From assembly GCF_900186865.1 (NCBI RefSeq), contig NZ_LT906480.1:1196001-1260000 (forward strand): 64,000 nt of DNA, given 5' to 3'. Below the pieces are notes generated by a model that ran no database searches, was not told where the DNA came from, and saw only the letters and a list, made by a program, of their open reading frames with translations. The position numbers and the translations under genes are program-made. Positions 32,464 to 41,800 of this stretch are shown piece after piece. How positions within the stretch are numbered: the first letter of the stretch is position 1; the number at the start of each line of letters is the position of its first letter. This DNA is from Stenotrophomonas maltophilia. GTDB lineage: Bacteria > Pseudomonadota > Gammaproteobacteria > Xanthomonadales > Xanthomonadaceae.

Positions 32464-33947
32464 ATCGTCCCGCCAAACCGCAGCTGTCGTTCTGGCAGAT
32501 CTGGAACATGTGTTTCGGCTTCCTCGGCATCCAGTTCGGGTTCGCCCTGCAGAACGCCAACGCCAGCCGCATCTTCGAGACGCTGGGTGCGGACATCGAC
32601 GCGGTACCCGGGCTGTGGATTGCCGCGCCGCTGACCGGCCTGCTGGTGCAACCGGTGATCGGTTACCTGTCCGACCGCACCTGGACCCGCTGGGGTCGTC
32701 GTCGTCCGTACTTCATGATCGGTGCGGTGTTGACCACGCTGGCGCTGCTGGTGATGCCGAACTCGCCGACGCTGTGGATCGCGGCCGGCACGCTGTGGGT
32801 GCTGGATGCCTCGATCAACGTATCGATGGAGCCGTTCCGTGCCTTTGTCGGCGACCAGCTGGCGCCACGCCAGCGTCCGGCCGGCTACGCGATGCAGAGC
32901 TTCTTCATCGGCGTGGGCGCCATCGTCGCCAGCTTCCTGCCATTCATCCTGGCCCACTTCGGCGTTGCCAACACCGCGGCCGCCGGGGAAGTGCCCGACA
33001 CTGTGCGCTATGCGTTCTACTTCGGCGCGGTGGTGCTGCTCGCGGCGATCACCTGGACGGTGGTCAGCACCCGCGAATATTCACCGGCGGAGCTGGCCGG
33101 GTTCGATGATGCCGAGCCACCGGAACATCACGCGGCGGCCGCGATCAACGGCCCGGCTTCATGGACGCGGGTGACCCTGTGGCTTGGATTGGGTGTGTTG
33201 CTGGCGCTGCTGATCACCTGGCGGCAAGGCGACAGGATGCTGTACGTGCTGGCCGGCCTGTGCGCCGGCTACGGCCTGCTGCTGGCGGCGGCGCGCGCGC
33301 TGCCGGCCACGCATATGCTGGCCGCCATCGTCGGCGACCTGCGCGCGATGCCGGTCACCATGCGCCGCCTGGCGTGGGTGCAGTTCTTCTCGTGGTTCGC
33401 GCTGTTCGCCATGTGGATCTACACCACCGCTGCGGTGGCCGGTACCCACTTCGGTTCGACCGATCCACAGTCGGCCGCCTACAACGAAGGTGCCAACTGG
33501 GTGGGCGTGCTGTTTGGCGCCTACAACGGCTTCGCTGCGCTGGCGGCGGTGCTGATTCCGCCGATGGTGCGTGCGATCGGCCTGCGCTGGAGCCACCTGG
33601 TCAACCTGTGGCTGGGCGGTGCCGGCCTGGTCTCGCTGATGTTCATCCGCGACCCGCACTGGCTGCTGCTGTCGATGGTGGGTGTGGGCTTTGCCTGGGC
33701 CTCGATCCTGTCGTTGCCGTATGCACTGCTGTCCGACAGCGTGCCGGCGTCGAAGATGGGTGTGTACATGGGAATCTTCAATTTCTTCATCGTGATCCCG
33801 CAGCTGGTGGCGGCCAGCGCGCTTGGCTTTGCCCTGCGCGCATGGCTGGGTGGCCAGCCGATGCATGTGCTGGTGCTGGGCGGCTGCAGCCTGTTCCTGG
33901 CCGGCTTGTGCGTGCTGCGGGTTCCGTCCCGTCCGGAGGTGGTGTGA
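32460..33947 (+). CDS. SLC45-type MFS sugar symporter (maltose/maltodextrin, inferred)
   Basis: A 495-residue inner-membrane transporter with 12 predicted helices. It begins SFWQIWNMCFGFLGIQFGFA. The loop 2-3 motif GYLSDRTWTRWGRRRPYFM is that of the sucrose/maltose (SLC45, GPH-related) branch, and NASRIFETLGAD is conserved. It would bring maltose or short maltodextrins into the cytoplasm with protons, supplying the cytoplasmic GH13 enzyme. Its start overlaps the six-hairpin gene by four bases (ATGA), and its stop overlaps the amylase start by one base, so all three are one operon. Confidence 0.9.
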   Translation: MNRPAKPQLSFWQIWNMCFGFLGIQFGFALQNANASRIFETLGADIDAVPGLWIAAPLTGLLVQPVIGYLSDRTWTRWGRRRPYFMIGAVLTTLALLVMPNSPTLWIAAGTLWVLDASINVSMEPFRAFVGDQLAPRQRPAGYAMQSFFIGVGAIVASFLPFILAHFGVANTAAAGEVPDTVRYAFYFGAVVLLAAITWTVVSTREYSPAELAGFDDAEPPEHHAAAAINGPASWTRVTLWLGLGVLLALLITWRQGDRMLYVLAGLCAGYGLLLAAARALPATHMLAAIVGDLRAMPVTMRRLAWVQFFSWFALFAMWIYTTAAVAGTHFGSTDPQSAAYNEGANWVGVLFGAYNGFAALAAVLIPPMVRAIGLRWSHLVNLWLGGAGLVSLMFIRDPHWLLLSMVGVGFAWASILSLPYALLSDSVPASKMGVYMGIFNFFIVIPQLVAASALGFALRAWLGGQPMHVLVLGGCSLFLAGLCVLRVPSRPEVV

Positions 33948-35662
33948 TGCGTGGTGTCCTGGCTGTTGCTGTTTCCCTTGCCCTGTTCGCCGGCCAGGCC
34001 GCGGCCGCGCCGCTTCCGGACTACGTCGGCACCACCGAGCCGTTCGCCAGCGATGCGGTGTACTTCGTGGTCACCGACCGCTTTGTCAACGGTGACCCGT
34101 CCAACGACCATCGTGACCAGGGTGGCGCGCACCGCACCTTCGATATCCCGGTGCCGTGCCCGGACAAGGTGGACGGCAACATCGGCTATCTCGGCGGCGA
34201 CTTTCGCGGCGTGCTCGACAATGCGCAGTACATCCGCAACCTGGGCTTCGGTGCGGTGTGGATCACGCCCATCGTCGACAACCCGGACGAGGCCTTTACC
34301 GGCAGCAAGCCGATCAGCTGCACCAGCACGCTGACCGACCGCGGCAAGACCGGTTACCACGGCTACTGGGGCATCAATTTCTACAAGCTCGACGAGCACC
34401 TGCCGAGCAGGGACCTGGACTTCGCCGGGCTGACCAAGGGCCTGCACGGTGCTGGCTTGAAGGTGGTGCTGGATATCGTAGGCAACCACGGTTCGCCGGC
34501 CTGGACCATGCCGACACGGCAGCCCCAGTTCGGACAGATCTTCGACAAGGACGGAAAATTGATCGCCGACCACCAGAACCTGCCGCCGCGGAAACTGGAT
34601 CCGAAGCACAACCCGTTGCACGCGTTCTACAACAACATCGGTCCGGTCGACAGCAAGGACGGCTCGATCTTCGACGGCAACCTGGCCGAGCTGTCGGACT
34701 TCAACCAGGACAATCCGGCGGTGATGGACTACCTGGTCGGCGCCTACCTGCAGTGGACCGCGCAGGGCGTGGACGCGTTGCGCATCGACACCATCGGCTG
34801 GCTGCCGCACCCGTGGTGGCATGAATTCGTCAAGCGCATCCGCGCCGAGCATCCGGGCATGTTCATGTTCGGCGAAGCGTTCGACTACGATGCCGCGCGC
34901 ATCGCCGAGCACACCTGGCCCGCCAACGCGAACGTGAGCGTGCTGGATTTCCCGTTGCGCGGCGCACTGGAGCAGAGCTTCGGCACCGCCAACAAGGGCT
35001 TCGAGACCCTGGCTGAGCCACTGCACCTGAGCGGTGGCCCGTATGCCAATCCGTACGAGCTGATGAGCTTCTACGACAACCACGACATGCCGCGCCTTCA
35101 GGCCAGTGACAACGGCTTCATCGATGCGCACAACTGGCTGTTCACCGCGCGCGGCATTCCGGTGGTCTACTACGGTTCGGAGACGGGCTTCATGCGTGGC
35201 CGTGCCGAGCATGCCGGCAATCGTGCGTACTTCGGCCAGCCGCGTGTGGATGCGGCGCCGAAGAGCCCGATCTTCGCGCCGCTGCAGCGTATCGCCAGGC
35301 TGCGCGCAGCCACCCCGGCGCTGCAGCGCGGCCTGCAGGTGAACGAGCGCCTGCAGGGCGATGAGGCAGTGTTCTTCCGCGTGCTGCAGCATGGCGAGGT
35401 GGCGCAGACCGCGCTGGTGCTGCTGAACAAGGGCGACAGGGCAAAGAGCTTCACTGTGTCGCGTTACGTCCAGGCGGGCCGCTGGCGCGATGCGCTGGAC
35501 GGCGGTTCGTTGCAGGTGAACGGTCTGCTGAAGGCCGACGTGCCCGCGCACGGCGTGAAGGTCTATGTGCTGGACGCTGCCGTGCAGCAGCCGGCGCTGC
35601 AGGCCGAGCTGGACAAGGCGATGGCCGACCAGAAGACGCGGGACCAGCGTCTGGGGCGGTAG
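33947..35662 (+). CDS. Secreted GH13 alpha-amylase/cyclomaltodextrinase-like enzyme
   Basis: A 571-residue GH13 enzyme with a signal peptide (MRGVLAVAVSLALFAGQAAA). The barrel includes DAVYFVVTDRFVNGDPSNDH (as in amylases and CGTases) and VLDIVGNHGSP. The nucleophile is D281 in ALRIDTIGW, the acid/base E310 in MFGEAFD, and the third acid D380 in YDNHDMPR. A C-terminal beta domain ends with a short charged helix. It would cut larger dextrins in the periplasm or outside. The start ATG at 33947 follows GGAGGTGG and overlaps the transporter stop. The TAG stop codon is the TAG of the GTAG head of the following REP element. Confidence 0.92.
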   Translation: MRGVLAVAVSLALFAGQAAAAPLPDYVGTTEPFASDAVYFVVTDRFVNGDPSNDHRDQGGAHRTFDIPVPCPDKVDGNIGYLGGDFRGVLDNAQYIRNLGFGAVWITPIVDNPDEAFTGSKPISCTSTLTDRGKTGYHGYWGINFYKLDEHLPSRDLDFAGLTKGLHGAGLKVVLDIVGNHGSPAWTMPTRQPQFGQIFDKDGKLIADHQNLPPRKLDPKHNPLHAFYNNIGPVDSKDGSIFDGNLAELSDFNQDNPAVMDYLVGAYLQWTAQGVDALRIDTIGWLPHPWWHEFVKRIRAEHPGMFMFGEAFDYDAARIAEHTWPANANVSVLDFPLRGALEQSFGTANKGFETLAEPLHLSGGPYANPYELMSFYDNHDMPRLQASDNGFIDAHNWLFTARGIPVVYYGSETGFMRGRAEHAGNRAYFGQPRVDAAPKSPIFAPLQRIARLRAATPALQRGLQVNERLQGDEAVFFRVLQHGEVAQTALVLLNKGDRAKSFTVSRYVQAGRWRDALDGGSLQVNGLLKADVPAHGVKVYVLDAAVQQPALQAELDKAMADQKTRDQRLGR

Positions 35663-35729
35663 TGCCGGCCGCTGGCCGGCAGCCCCGGATTCCGGGTATC
35701 TGCAGGTGCCGGCCAGTGGCCGGCACTAC
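35659..35729. repeat. SMAG/GTAG REP pair; its head supplies the amylase stop codon
   Basis: A GTAG-headed palindrome and an inverted partner (ending CCGGCACTAC) enclose about 25 bp. The GTAG head begins at 35659, and bases 35660-35662 are the in-frame TAG of the amylase gene. Confidence 0.78.
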
Positions 35730-35783
35730 CGGGTTTGGCCGCATCCGGCACAATAGGCACCCCTCACGCCCCGCCGTATCGCC

Positions 35784-36170
35784 ATGACCGACCTCGCCCC
35801 GCAGACCCCGATCGAAACCCTGCTGAAGGCGGCGATGGACGGTGCGGTGCCGATCCGCGCCTTCATGGAGGCCTTCGTCGCTTCCGAGGTAGTGCTGCTG
35901 ACCGGCAGCCTGGTCACCCCGGACGGCAGCGGCTTCGACCCGCTGCTGTTCGACAAGCAGGGCACCCTGCACGTGGCGGTGTTCACCGAGCCGTCGCGGG
36001 TGGGCGTCTACAGCCAGCAGGCCGAACACCAGATCCGCTGGCTGATGCTGGACGTGCTGCGCCGCGTGCCGGGTGGCTACGGCGTGGTGATCAACCCGGG
36101 TACTTCGCTGGGCTTTGAGATCTCACCCAGCGGCGTTGGCGAGATCCTGAAGGACTTCGCCCAAGGCTGA
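35784..36170 (+). CDS. SseB N-terminal-domain protein
   Basis: A 128-residue protein resembling the SseB/YjbA enhanced-serine-sensitivity N-terminal domain: it begins with PIETLLKAAMDGAVPIRAFM, has a central LFDKQGTLHVAVFTEPSR strand pair, and ends GVVINPGTSLGFEISPSGV, the most conserved part. The E. coli SseB name comes from a serine-sensitivity phenotype; the biochemical role is unknown. It is a cytoplasmic stand-alone gene between REP elements. The ATG at 35784 begins the conserved helix with a short lead. Confidence 0.8.
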   Translation: MTDLAPQTPIETLLKAAMDGAVPIRAFMEAFVASEVVLLTGSLVTPDGSGFDPLLFDKQGTLHVAVFTEPSRVGVYSQQAEHQIRWLMLDVLRRVPGGYGVVINPGTSLGFEISPSGVGEILKDFAQG

Positions 36171-36188
36171 GTTGCCGTCGCGCCATTT

Positions 36189-36256
36189 GTAGCGCCGAGC
36201 CATACTCGACTGCCTTTCGCGCATGGCTTGATGTGTCGAGCATGGCTCGACGCTAC
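36189..36256. repeat. SMAG/GTAG REP pair (GCCGAGC subtype)
   Basis: A GTAGCGCCGAGCCATACTCG head element and an inverted partner ending GGCTCGACGCTAC enclose about 24 bp. The stem sequence differs from the CCGGCC subtype used elsewhere. Confidence 0.65.
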
Positions 36257-36320
36257 AGAAGGCTTCCCTTCGGGCGCCGTCCATGATCCCCTTGGGTGAC
36301 ATCGGGATCGAGGCATTGCC

Positions 36321-36779
36321 ATGGAATTCAGGGGACTACCCGCCGACGCACCGGAACGGCAGCAATTGGCGCAGTGGTACCACGCGGAACGGGGCCAGGA
36401 CGCCGGCCTGACACTGGAACAGGAACTGCAGCGGCTCAATCCGCTACAGGATGCCGAAGGTTTCCCGCACCTGATCGCCGCATTCGATGACGGTCAGGTG
36501 GTTGGCGCAGTCCAGCTCAAGCGGCGGGAAATGCAGGCGTTCCCACAGTACGAACATTGGCTGGGCAGCGTGTTCGTGGCCGACAGCCATCGCGGGCGTG
36601 GGCTGGCTGGTGCGCTGGTGGAGCAGGCAGCGGCGCAGGCGGTGAGGATGGGGGTTTCCGACCTGTACCTGCAGACCGAAGCGCTGGATGGAGGCCTTTA
36701 CGCCCGGCTGGGCTGGAAGCCGCTGCAGGAAGCCGACAACTGCAGCCATCGCGTGCTGGTGATGGTGCGTTCGCTGTAG
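36321..36779 (+). CDS. GNAT family N-acetyltransferase
   Basis: A 152-residue GNAT enzyme. Motif A for acetyl-CoA is VFVADSHRGRGLAGALVEQA (about 91-110), with the canonical R-G-x-G-x-A pattern. A conserved late segment, GGLYARLGWKPLQ, follows. An acetyl group would be moved to an unknown amine. It stands alone; the preceding REP pair and the downstream leftward accessory pair suggest a shuffled region. Confidence 0.85.
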   Translation: MEFRGLPADAPERQQLAQWYHAERGQDAGLTLEQELQRLNPLQDAEGFPHLIAAFDDGQVVGAVQLKRREMQAFPQYEHWLGSVFVADSHRGRGLAGALVEQAAAQAVRMGVSDLYLQTEALDGGLYARLGWKPLQEADNCSHRVLVMVRSL

Positions 36780-36906
36780 GAGAAGTGCCCTGGTGCTTCG
36801 TCCAGGCGGTGAGCTGGATGTGCCGGTTGAATGAGCTTGGGAGCTCCGGCTCACTGCTGTCGGAAAGGGCCTGCCCCAGGGCTTGGAAACTTCGGGCATC
36901 GCATGC

Positions 36907-37281
36907 TCAATCGGCAGCCAGGTTGCCCGCCACGAAGACAGCGTTGCGTCGTACATCGTCACGCTCGATGTATCGCAGGAGGTCCTGTGCGAGTACGCGT
37001 TTGCTGATTGTTGCCAAACGCTCATTCTCCGCATCCGATTTTGCCGATGAGCTGGCTGAGAGCAACAGCATGTTAACGATGTGGGATGAGATTCTGGACT
37101 GCAGTTCAGCCTGGGATCTTGCTTCACCATCCTCGTCGAAAAGCACGTGGATGGACATCGCAAGATCATCGCTGTACTGCTGCTTCAGACTGGGTAGTCC
37201 ATGGGTGATGTGAAAGGCTCCCAGAAGCGAGAACGCAATGGCGACCAGGGAATGTGATCCCAACTGCAACCATATCTTCAT
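36907..37281 (-). CDS. Small membrane-associated protein of unknown function
   Basis: A 124-residue protein that I do not recognise. An N-terminal hydrophobic segment (about residues 9-24, HSLVAIAFSLLGAFHI) could be an anchor or uncleaved signal. A largely helical hydrophilic part follows, with a serine/alanine run (LLLSASSSAKSDAENE). It starts at ATG 37281 after AGGAG, ten bases after the stop of the secreted-protein gene, so the two form an operon. Base composition is less GC-rich than the neighbours, with many A/T third positions, which suggests acquisition from elsewhere. Confidence 0.65.
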   Translation of the reverse strand: MKIWLQLGSHSLVAIAFSLLGAFHITHGLPSLKQQYSDDLAMSIHVLFDEDGEARSQAELQSRISSHIVNMLLLSASSSAKSDAENERLATISKRVLAQDLLRYIERDDVRRNAVFVAGNLAAD

Positions 37282-37291
37282 GACGGAACTC

Positions 37292-38191
37292 CTAGCGGGG
37301 ACGGACCCATTCGCAGCGGTCCAGCTTTCCGTTTACCGATCCGCATCGGTAATAGCCGCCACTAAAGTTGTAGCGGATCTCACGTGGCCAATCCCCCTTG
37401 TCGATATCGATATCAATCTGTCCCCCATTCTTGATGGTGTCTGATTCAGGCAATGCCTGGCCAAGAACATCCCTGGCGGTGTCTTTGATCAGTCGAGCCG
37501 CCCCTCTTGCCATTGGATTGATCTGCCAGCAAGCGGTGTCGCCGTTGTCCATCAGCAGGCAGCCGCCAACGCCTCTCCCGAAGAAGTACTCGAGCGACCG
37601 GAAGAGCGAGCCAATGAGGTTTCCATTGATCTGCCCGTGTTGCCAGGCTGGATTGTTTGCGGTGTGCGCGATTCGGATAGCATCGTCCACTGCGGGGATG
37701 AACTGGTTTGCGACATGCAGGCTTGAGAAGTAGCCGCTGTCGTTTACGGGTTTTATGAACACCCATTCTTTCGACATGCGGACGATCGCTTCAAGCTGAA
37801 GTCGTTCGCCGTCTGCCAGGCCCTGTGAACTGCTGTCGAAGTCACCTTGCCCATACCGGGTCAGCACCGGTTGGCTCGGTAGGCGCCAGCTTGGAACGTT
37901 GATGTCGGCAGCGACTCCCAGATCGCCCTGGGAAGGGACCTGGTGGAAGCGTCTGGGAACCTCGCCAGGAGGAATGTAGTTGACGGTGACGTAAAGCGCT
38001 TGGGCGGTGTTGGGGTTGACCACGAGGTAGACCTCCCAGCCACGACGGAACCCATGAGCCATCTCGCCAGCGGATTCGTATTGCCAGGATTGAGTGCAGT
38101 TGCCACAGGTGACTACCTGGACCGCGTGCGCCTCGAACGGGGAAAGCGCGGAGCCTGCCAGAATCAAGGTGGCTGCAGAGATCATTTTCAC
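37292..38191 (-). CDS. Secreted protein of unknown function, accessory pair with the small membrane protein
   Basis: A 299-residue protein with a signal peptide (VKMISAATLILAGSALSPFEAHA) and a CGNC motif right after cleavage (VTCGNCTQSW). There are three more cysteines in the last third (GGCLLMDNGDTACWQ, YYRCGSVNGKLDRC), suggesting disulfides. The central part, GWEVYLVVNPNTAQALYVTV, looks like a beta-rich start. I cannot assign a family. A GTG at 38191 is favoured since AAGGAG lies seven bases upstream; an ATG two codons later is the alternative. Lower GC than its surroundings and isolation from other systems point to horizontal transfer. Confidence 0.68.
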   Translation of the reverse strand: MKMISAATLILAGSALSPFEAHAVQVVTCGNCTQSWQYESAGEMAHGFRRGWEVYLVVNPNTAQALYVTVNYIPPGEVPRRFHQVPSQGDLGVAADINVPSWRLPSQPVLTRYGQGDFDSSSQGLADGERLQLEAIVRMSKEWVFIKPVNDSGYFSSLHVANQFIPAVDDAIRIAHTANNPAWQHGQINGNLIGSLFRSLEYFFGRGVGGCLLMDNGDTACWQINPMARGAARLIKDTARDVLGQALPESDTIKNGGQIDIDIDKGDWPREIRYNFSGGYYRCGSVNGKLDRCEWVRPR

Positions 38192-38427
38192 AAAGTGACT
38201 CCTTGGACGAGTGGGTGTACCTGCGGGTACACCTTCCTGATCCACGGTGTTCCCACGCATTCACCTTGCGCTTCATGGCGACTGCCGCGTATCGGTATCC
38301 GCCGTGCGGTTCGTCAGAGATCCGAGGGTCTTGATGTCAGGCATCCAATCTGACCCCTGCTGCACCCAAGGTCAGTCAGCGCTATTCTGGAGGCGGACTC
38401 CATCTTCTGGTGGCTGATAACGTGACC

Positions 38428-38715
38428 ATGGCTGTACCCCGCCATTCCCGCTCCGCCCTGATCTTCCTGATTGCGGCGATCGTTGCCGCGCTGGTGTCCA
38501 TGCCCCTGCTGCGCGCGGTGGGCATGGTGCTGTGGCCGGTGTTCGTCATTGCCTGGCTGATCAACCTGGGCGCAGCCTGGCATCTGGCCCAGTGGGCGCG
38601 CCAGCAGGGCCGTTCGGCGTGGGCATTCGGGTTGCCGGCGGCGCTCGGCACCGTCGCCTCGATCGTGGTCTTCGTGCTGCTGGCGTTGCTGGGGCCCAAG
38701 TCCCCGGTGCGCTGA
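38428..38715 (+). CDS. Small three-helix membrane protein of unknown function
   Basis: A 95-residue very hydrophobic protein with about three membrane spans (SALIFLIAAIVAALVSMPLL; GMVLWPVFVIAWLINLGAAW; GTVASIVVFVLLALLG). A short basic loop, QWARQQGRSAW, separates the last two. No family is recognised. The ATG at 38428 gives a compact N-terminus, MAVPRHSR; an upstream GTG at 38410 is in frame. It lies alone between the leftward secreted-protein gene and a REP element. Confidence 0.6.
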   Translation: MAVPRHSRSALIFLIAAIVAALVSMPLLRAVGMVLWPVFVIAWLINLGAAWHLAQWARQQGRSAWAFGLPAALGTVASIVVFVLLALLGPKSPVR

Positions 38716-38739
38716 ACTTCGCGGCTGTCGTGGACAATG

Positions 38740-38762
38740 TGCCGAGCATGGCTCGGCACTAC
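38740..38762 (-). repeat. SMAG/GTAG REP palindrome (GCCGAGC subtype)
   Basis: On the minus strand it reads GTAGTGCCGAGCCATGCTCGG. It lies between the small membrane-protein gene and the convergent ABC permease-peptidase gene. Confidence 0.65.
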
Positions 38763-38829
38763 AGTAAGGCCGAGCCAAGCCCGCACGTGTTGCGTGGAGC
38801 GCCGGCGCATAGGCCGGCGCCCCGTTGCC

Positions 38830-41800
38830 TCACATCGTTACCTTGCGCCGGTTGTCATCGCTCACCCGGTCGATCAGCTTGTTGTAGGGATCGAAGCCTG
38901 CTTCGTCCGGCTTTTCATCCACCGTCACTGTGATCTTCGGCTCGGCGCTGGTGATGTGGTGGCGCTGCAGGTACAGCACCTTCTGGTCGCGCTCCTTGCC
39001 CGACGGACCATTGGCGAACACGCCGACCTCGACCCAGTCATCCAGCTTTCCGTCGCTTTCCTTGCCCTTGCCGTCGGCGTACTGCTTGGCGGCGTGCAGG
39101 TCCAGGGTCACGTCGTAGCGGCCGTCATCGCGCTTGCGGGCGCTGGCGGCCATCACGCGGTTGTCGTAGAAGCTGATCTTCTCGAACAGGTCGGTGACCA
39201 GCTGCTGGCGGTCGGCCGGGGTCTCGGCCCTGATGTAGTCCAGCAGCTCGCGTGAGGTGGTGTACGGCGGTTGCTGGTACCCCTTGTCCTGCAGGAAGCG
39301 CTTCAATGCCCGGTTAAGCGCCTGCTCGCCGATCTCCTCGCGCAGCCGGTAGAACACCAGCGAACCCTTCTGGTAGTGGATGTACTGCTGGTTCTCCACG
39401 CGCTCCAGCGGCTGTTCCTCGATGGCCTCGCCACCGCGGCCGGACAGGTAGCCGTCCAGTTCGCGCTTGAGGAACTGGCGCATGTGCTGGCGGCCGTACT
39501 CCTGCTCCATCACCATCAGTGCCGAATACTGCGACAGCGATTCGGACAGCACCGTCGCGCCCTGCACGTTGGCACCGATCACCTGGTGCGCCCACCACTG
39601 GTGCGCAATCTCGTGCGCGGTTACGTAGAACACGTAGTCCACCTTGTCCGGGTCACGCAGGTCGGCGATGAAACCGATGGCCTCGGAGTAGGGGATGGTG
39701 TTGGCGAACGACTGCGCGAAGCGGGCATAACCCGGGAACTCGATGATGCGCACCTGGCGATGCTGGTACGGGGTGAAGTTCGCCTCGTAGTAGGCCAGCG
39801 ATTTCTGCACCGCTTCGATCATCCGGTCCACGTTGTAGCCGTGCGCCGGGTCGAAGTAGACCTCCACCGGGATGTCCTTGTACTTCGCCTTGCGCACCTC
39901 CCAGCCTGCCGACAGATAGGCGTAGAAGTTCAGCATCGGCCGGTCCATGGCGTAGCTGAAGCAGCGTCGGCCGTTGACCGTGGTCTCATGCTGCAGGTAG
40001 CCCGGGGCCAGCGCCACCTGGTCTGGTGCCGTGCAGATCGTGGTGCGGAAGTCGAGCCAGTCGGCATCGTTGGCTATGTACGTGTTGGCACGCGCGGCTT
40101 CGTCTTCCAGCTTGGGCATGCGCCGCGGCTCACCCAGGTCGCGCTTGCGCCGCTCGTTGCGGTCGCTGATCTCGGCGCCTTCGTTGTAGCCGAACGACGG
40201 CAGTACGCGGCTGTTGAAGAAGGTGCCGTTGTCGACGATGTTGCTTGGTGCTTGGCCCGCGGTGATGCCGTTGGGCTTCTGCACCACGCGGAAATGCACG
40301 CTGCGGGTTTCACCCGGTTGCAGCGGTTTCTGCAGGCGGTAGATGCGGTAGCCGAGATCGGCGTCATGCATCGATAGTGTCTGCCCACCCAGGTCGACCG
40401 CGACCAGCTGCTTGTCATCGCCCATCGAGACGTGCACGTCCTGGATCGGCGTGGCGTGGGTATTGCGCACCGTCCAGTTCGCATCGATCACCATCGACTG
40501 CGATTCGGGGGACAGGTCCACGCGGTTGTCCACCGCCACGATGCGGGGCTGCGGCAGGTTGCGGTACTTCGACAGCTCGCGCTCGTAGCGGGCCTGCAGG
40601 TCCAGCTGCTGGTCGGGCGAGACGAACTCGTTGCGGATGTTGGTGCTCCAGTACAGCCAGCCACCCACGGCGACAAAGGCCAGGGCGGCCACTGCGGCGA
40701 AGGCACCGGTCGGGCCGCGCAGGCGGCGGCCGGCCAGGGCCAGGCGCTGACGCAGGCCCTGGCTGACACCTCGTACCCAGAAGGCTGACGCCAGGCACAT
40801 CAAGGTCAGCAGGAACAGGGCCCAGTAGCCCTGGAACGCCAGTTGCCCGGTCAGGAAGTGGCCGTAGCCGTTCATGTCCGAATAGGGCGCGTTGGGCCAG
40901 CTGCCGAAGTTGTACAGGTTCTGCGTGTAGTCGAGCATGCCCAGCACGCCCTGGCCGATCATCACCACGATCAGCAGCGCATAACCGACGAACTTGTTGT
41001 TGGTGAGCACCTGCAGCACCAGCGCCAGGCCCCCCATCAGGATGTAGACCACCGAATCCAGCGCCAGGCTCCGCAGGTACAGCAGCGGCTCCAGATGCGT
41101 GTAGCCCTTGGCCAGCTGAACGCCCATCGCGGCCAGCGCGCCGGCGGCCTGGAAGCAGATGATCACCGCCAGCAGTGCGGTGAACTTGGCCAGCAGCGGC
41201 ACCCAGTTCGGCACCGGCATGGCATCGGTCACTTCATTGATGCGCGCACTGCGTTCCTTCCAGACCAGCTCACCGGCGAAGAACAGCACGATGATCACCA
41301 GCAGCCAGCTGAAGGCCCCCTGCAGGCCCATGATCATCTGCGAGGTGACCGGCCAGATCGAGGTGCCGTACAGGGTCTGCCGGAACAGCGCGCTGGGCAG
41401 GAAGTTGGCCAGGCCCAGCACCAGCAGCACGATGAACGGCACGCTGCGCAGGACGCCGCGTGTATCGAAGCGGACCTGGCGCAGGAACTGCTGCCACGCC
41501 GTGCTGGCAGTGAACGCCGGTATCACGCGCGGCAGTGTCGCGCGGGTGGGGCGGACCACGCTGGCATCGGCAGCCGGTTGCGCCTGCCTGCGGCCCCAGC
41601 GCGGACGGCCACTGCCGCTGCGTTCGGTGCGGAACAGCGCGAAGGTGGCGGCGAACAGCGCGGCAGCCACGCCCAACCACAGGGCGCGATTGGCCAGCAG
41701 GTAACCGGCCAGCTCGGGAATCCCGTTGTTGCGTTCGGCGGTGGACCAGTAGCGGATGGTGCGGCCGAGTGCGCGCATGCCCAGCGGCTCGCTCAGCACT

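Noticed and set aside
36444..37169. A 241-codon minus-strand frame across the GNAT gene and its downstream gap
   Set aside because: It overlaps the antisense of a clear acetyltransferase and the true small membrane-protein gene; it has no coherent domain or start signal.
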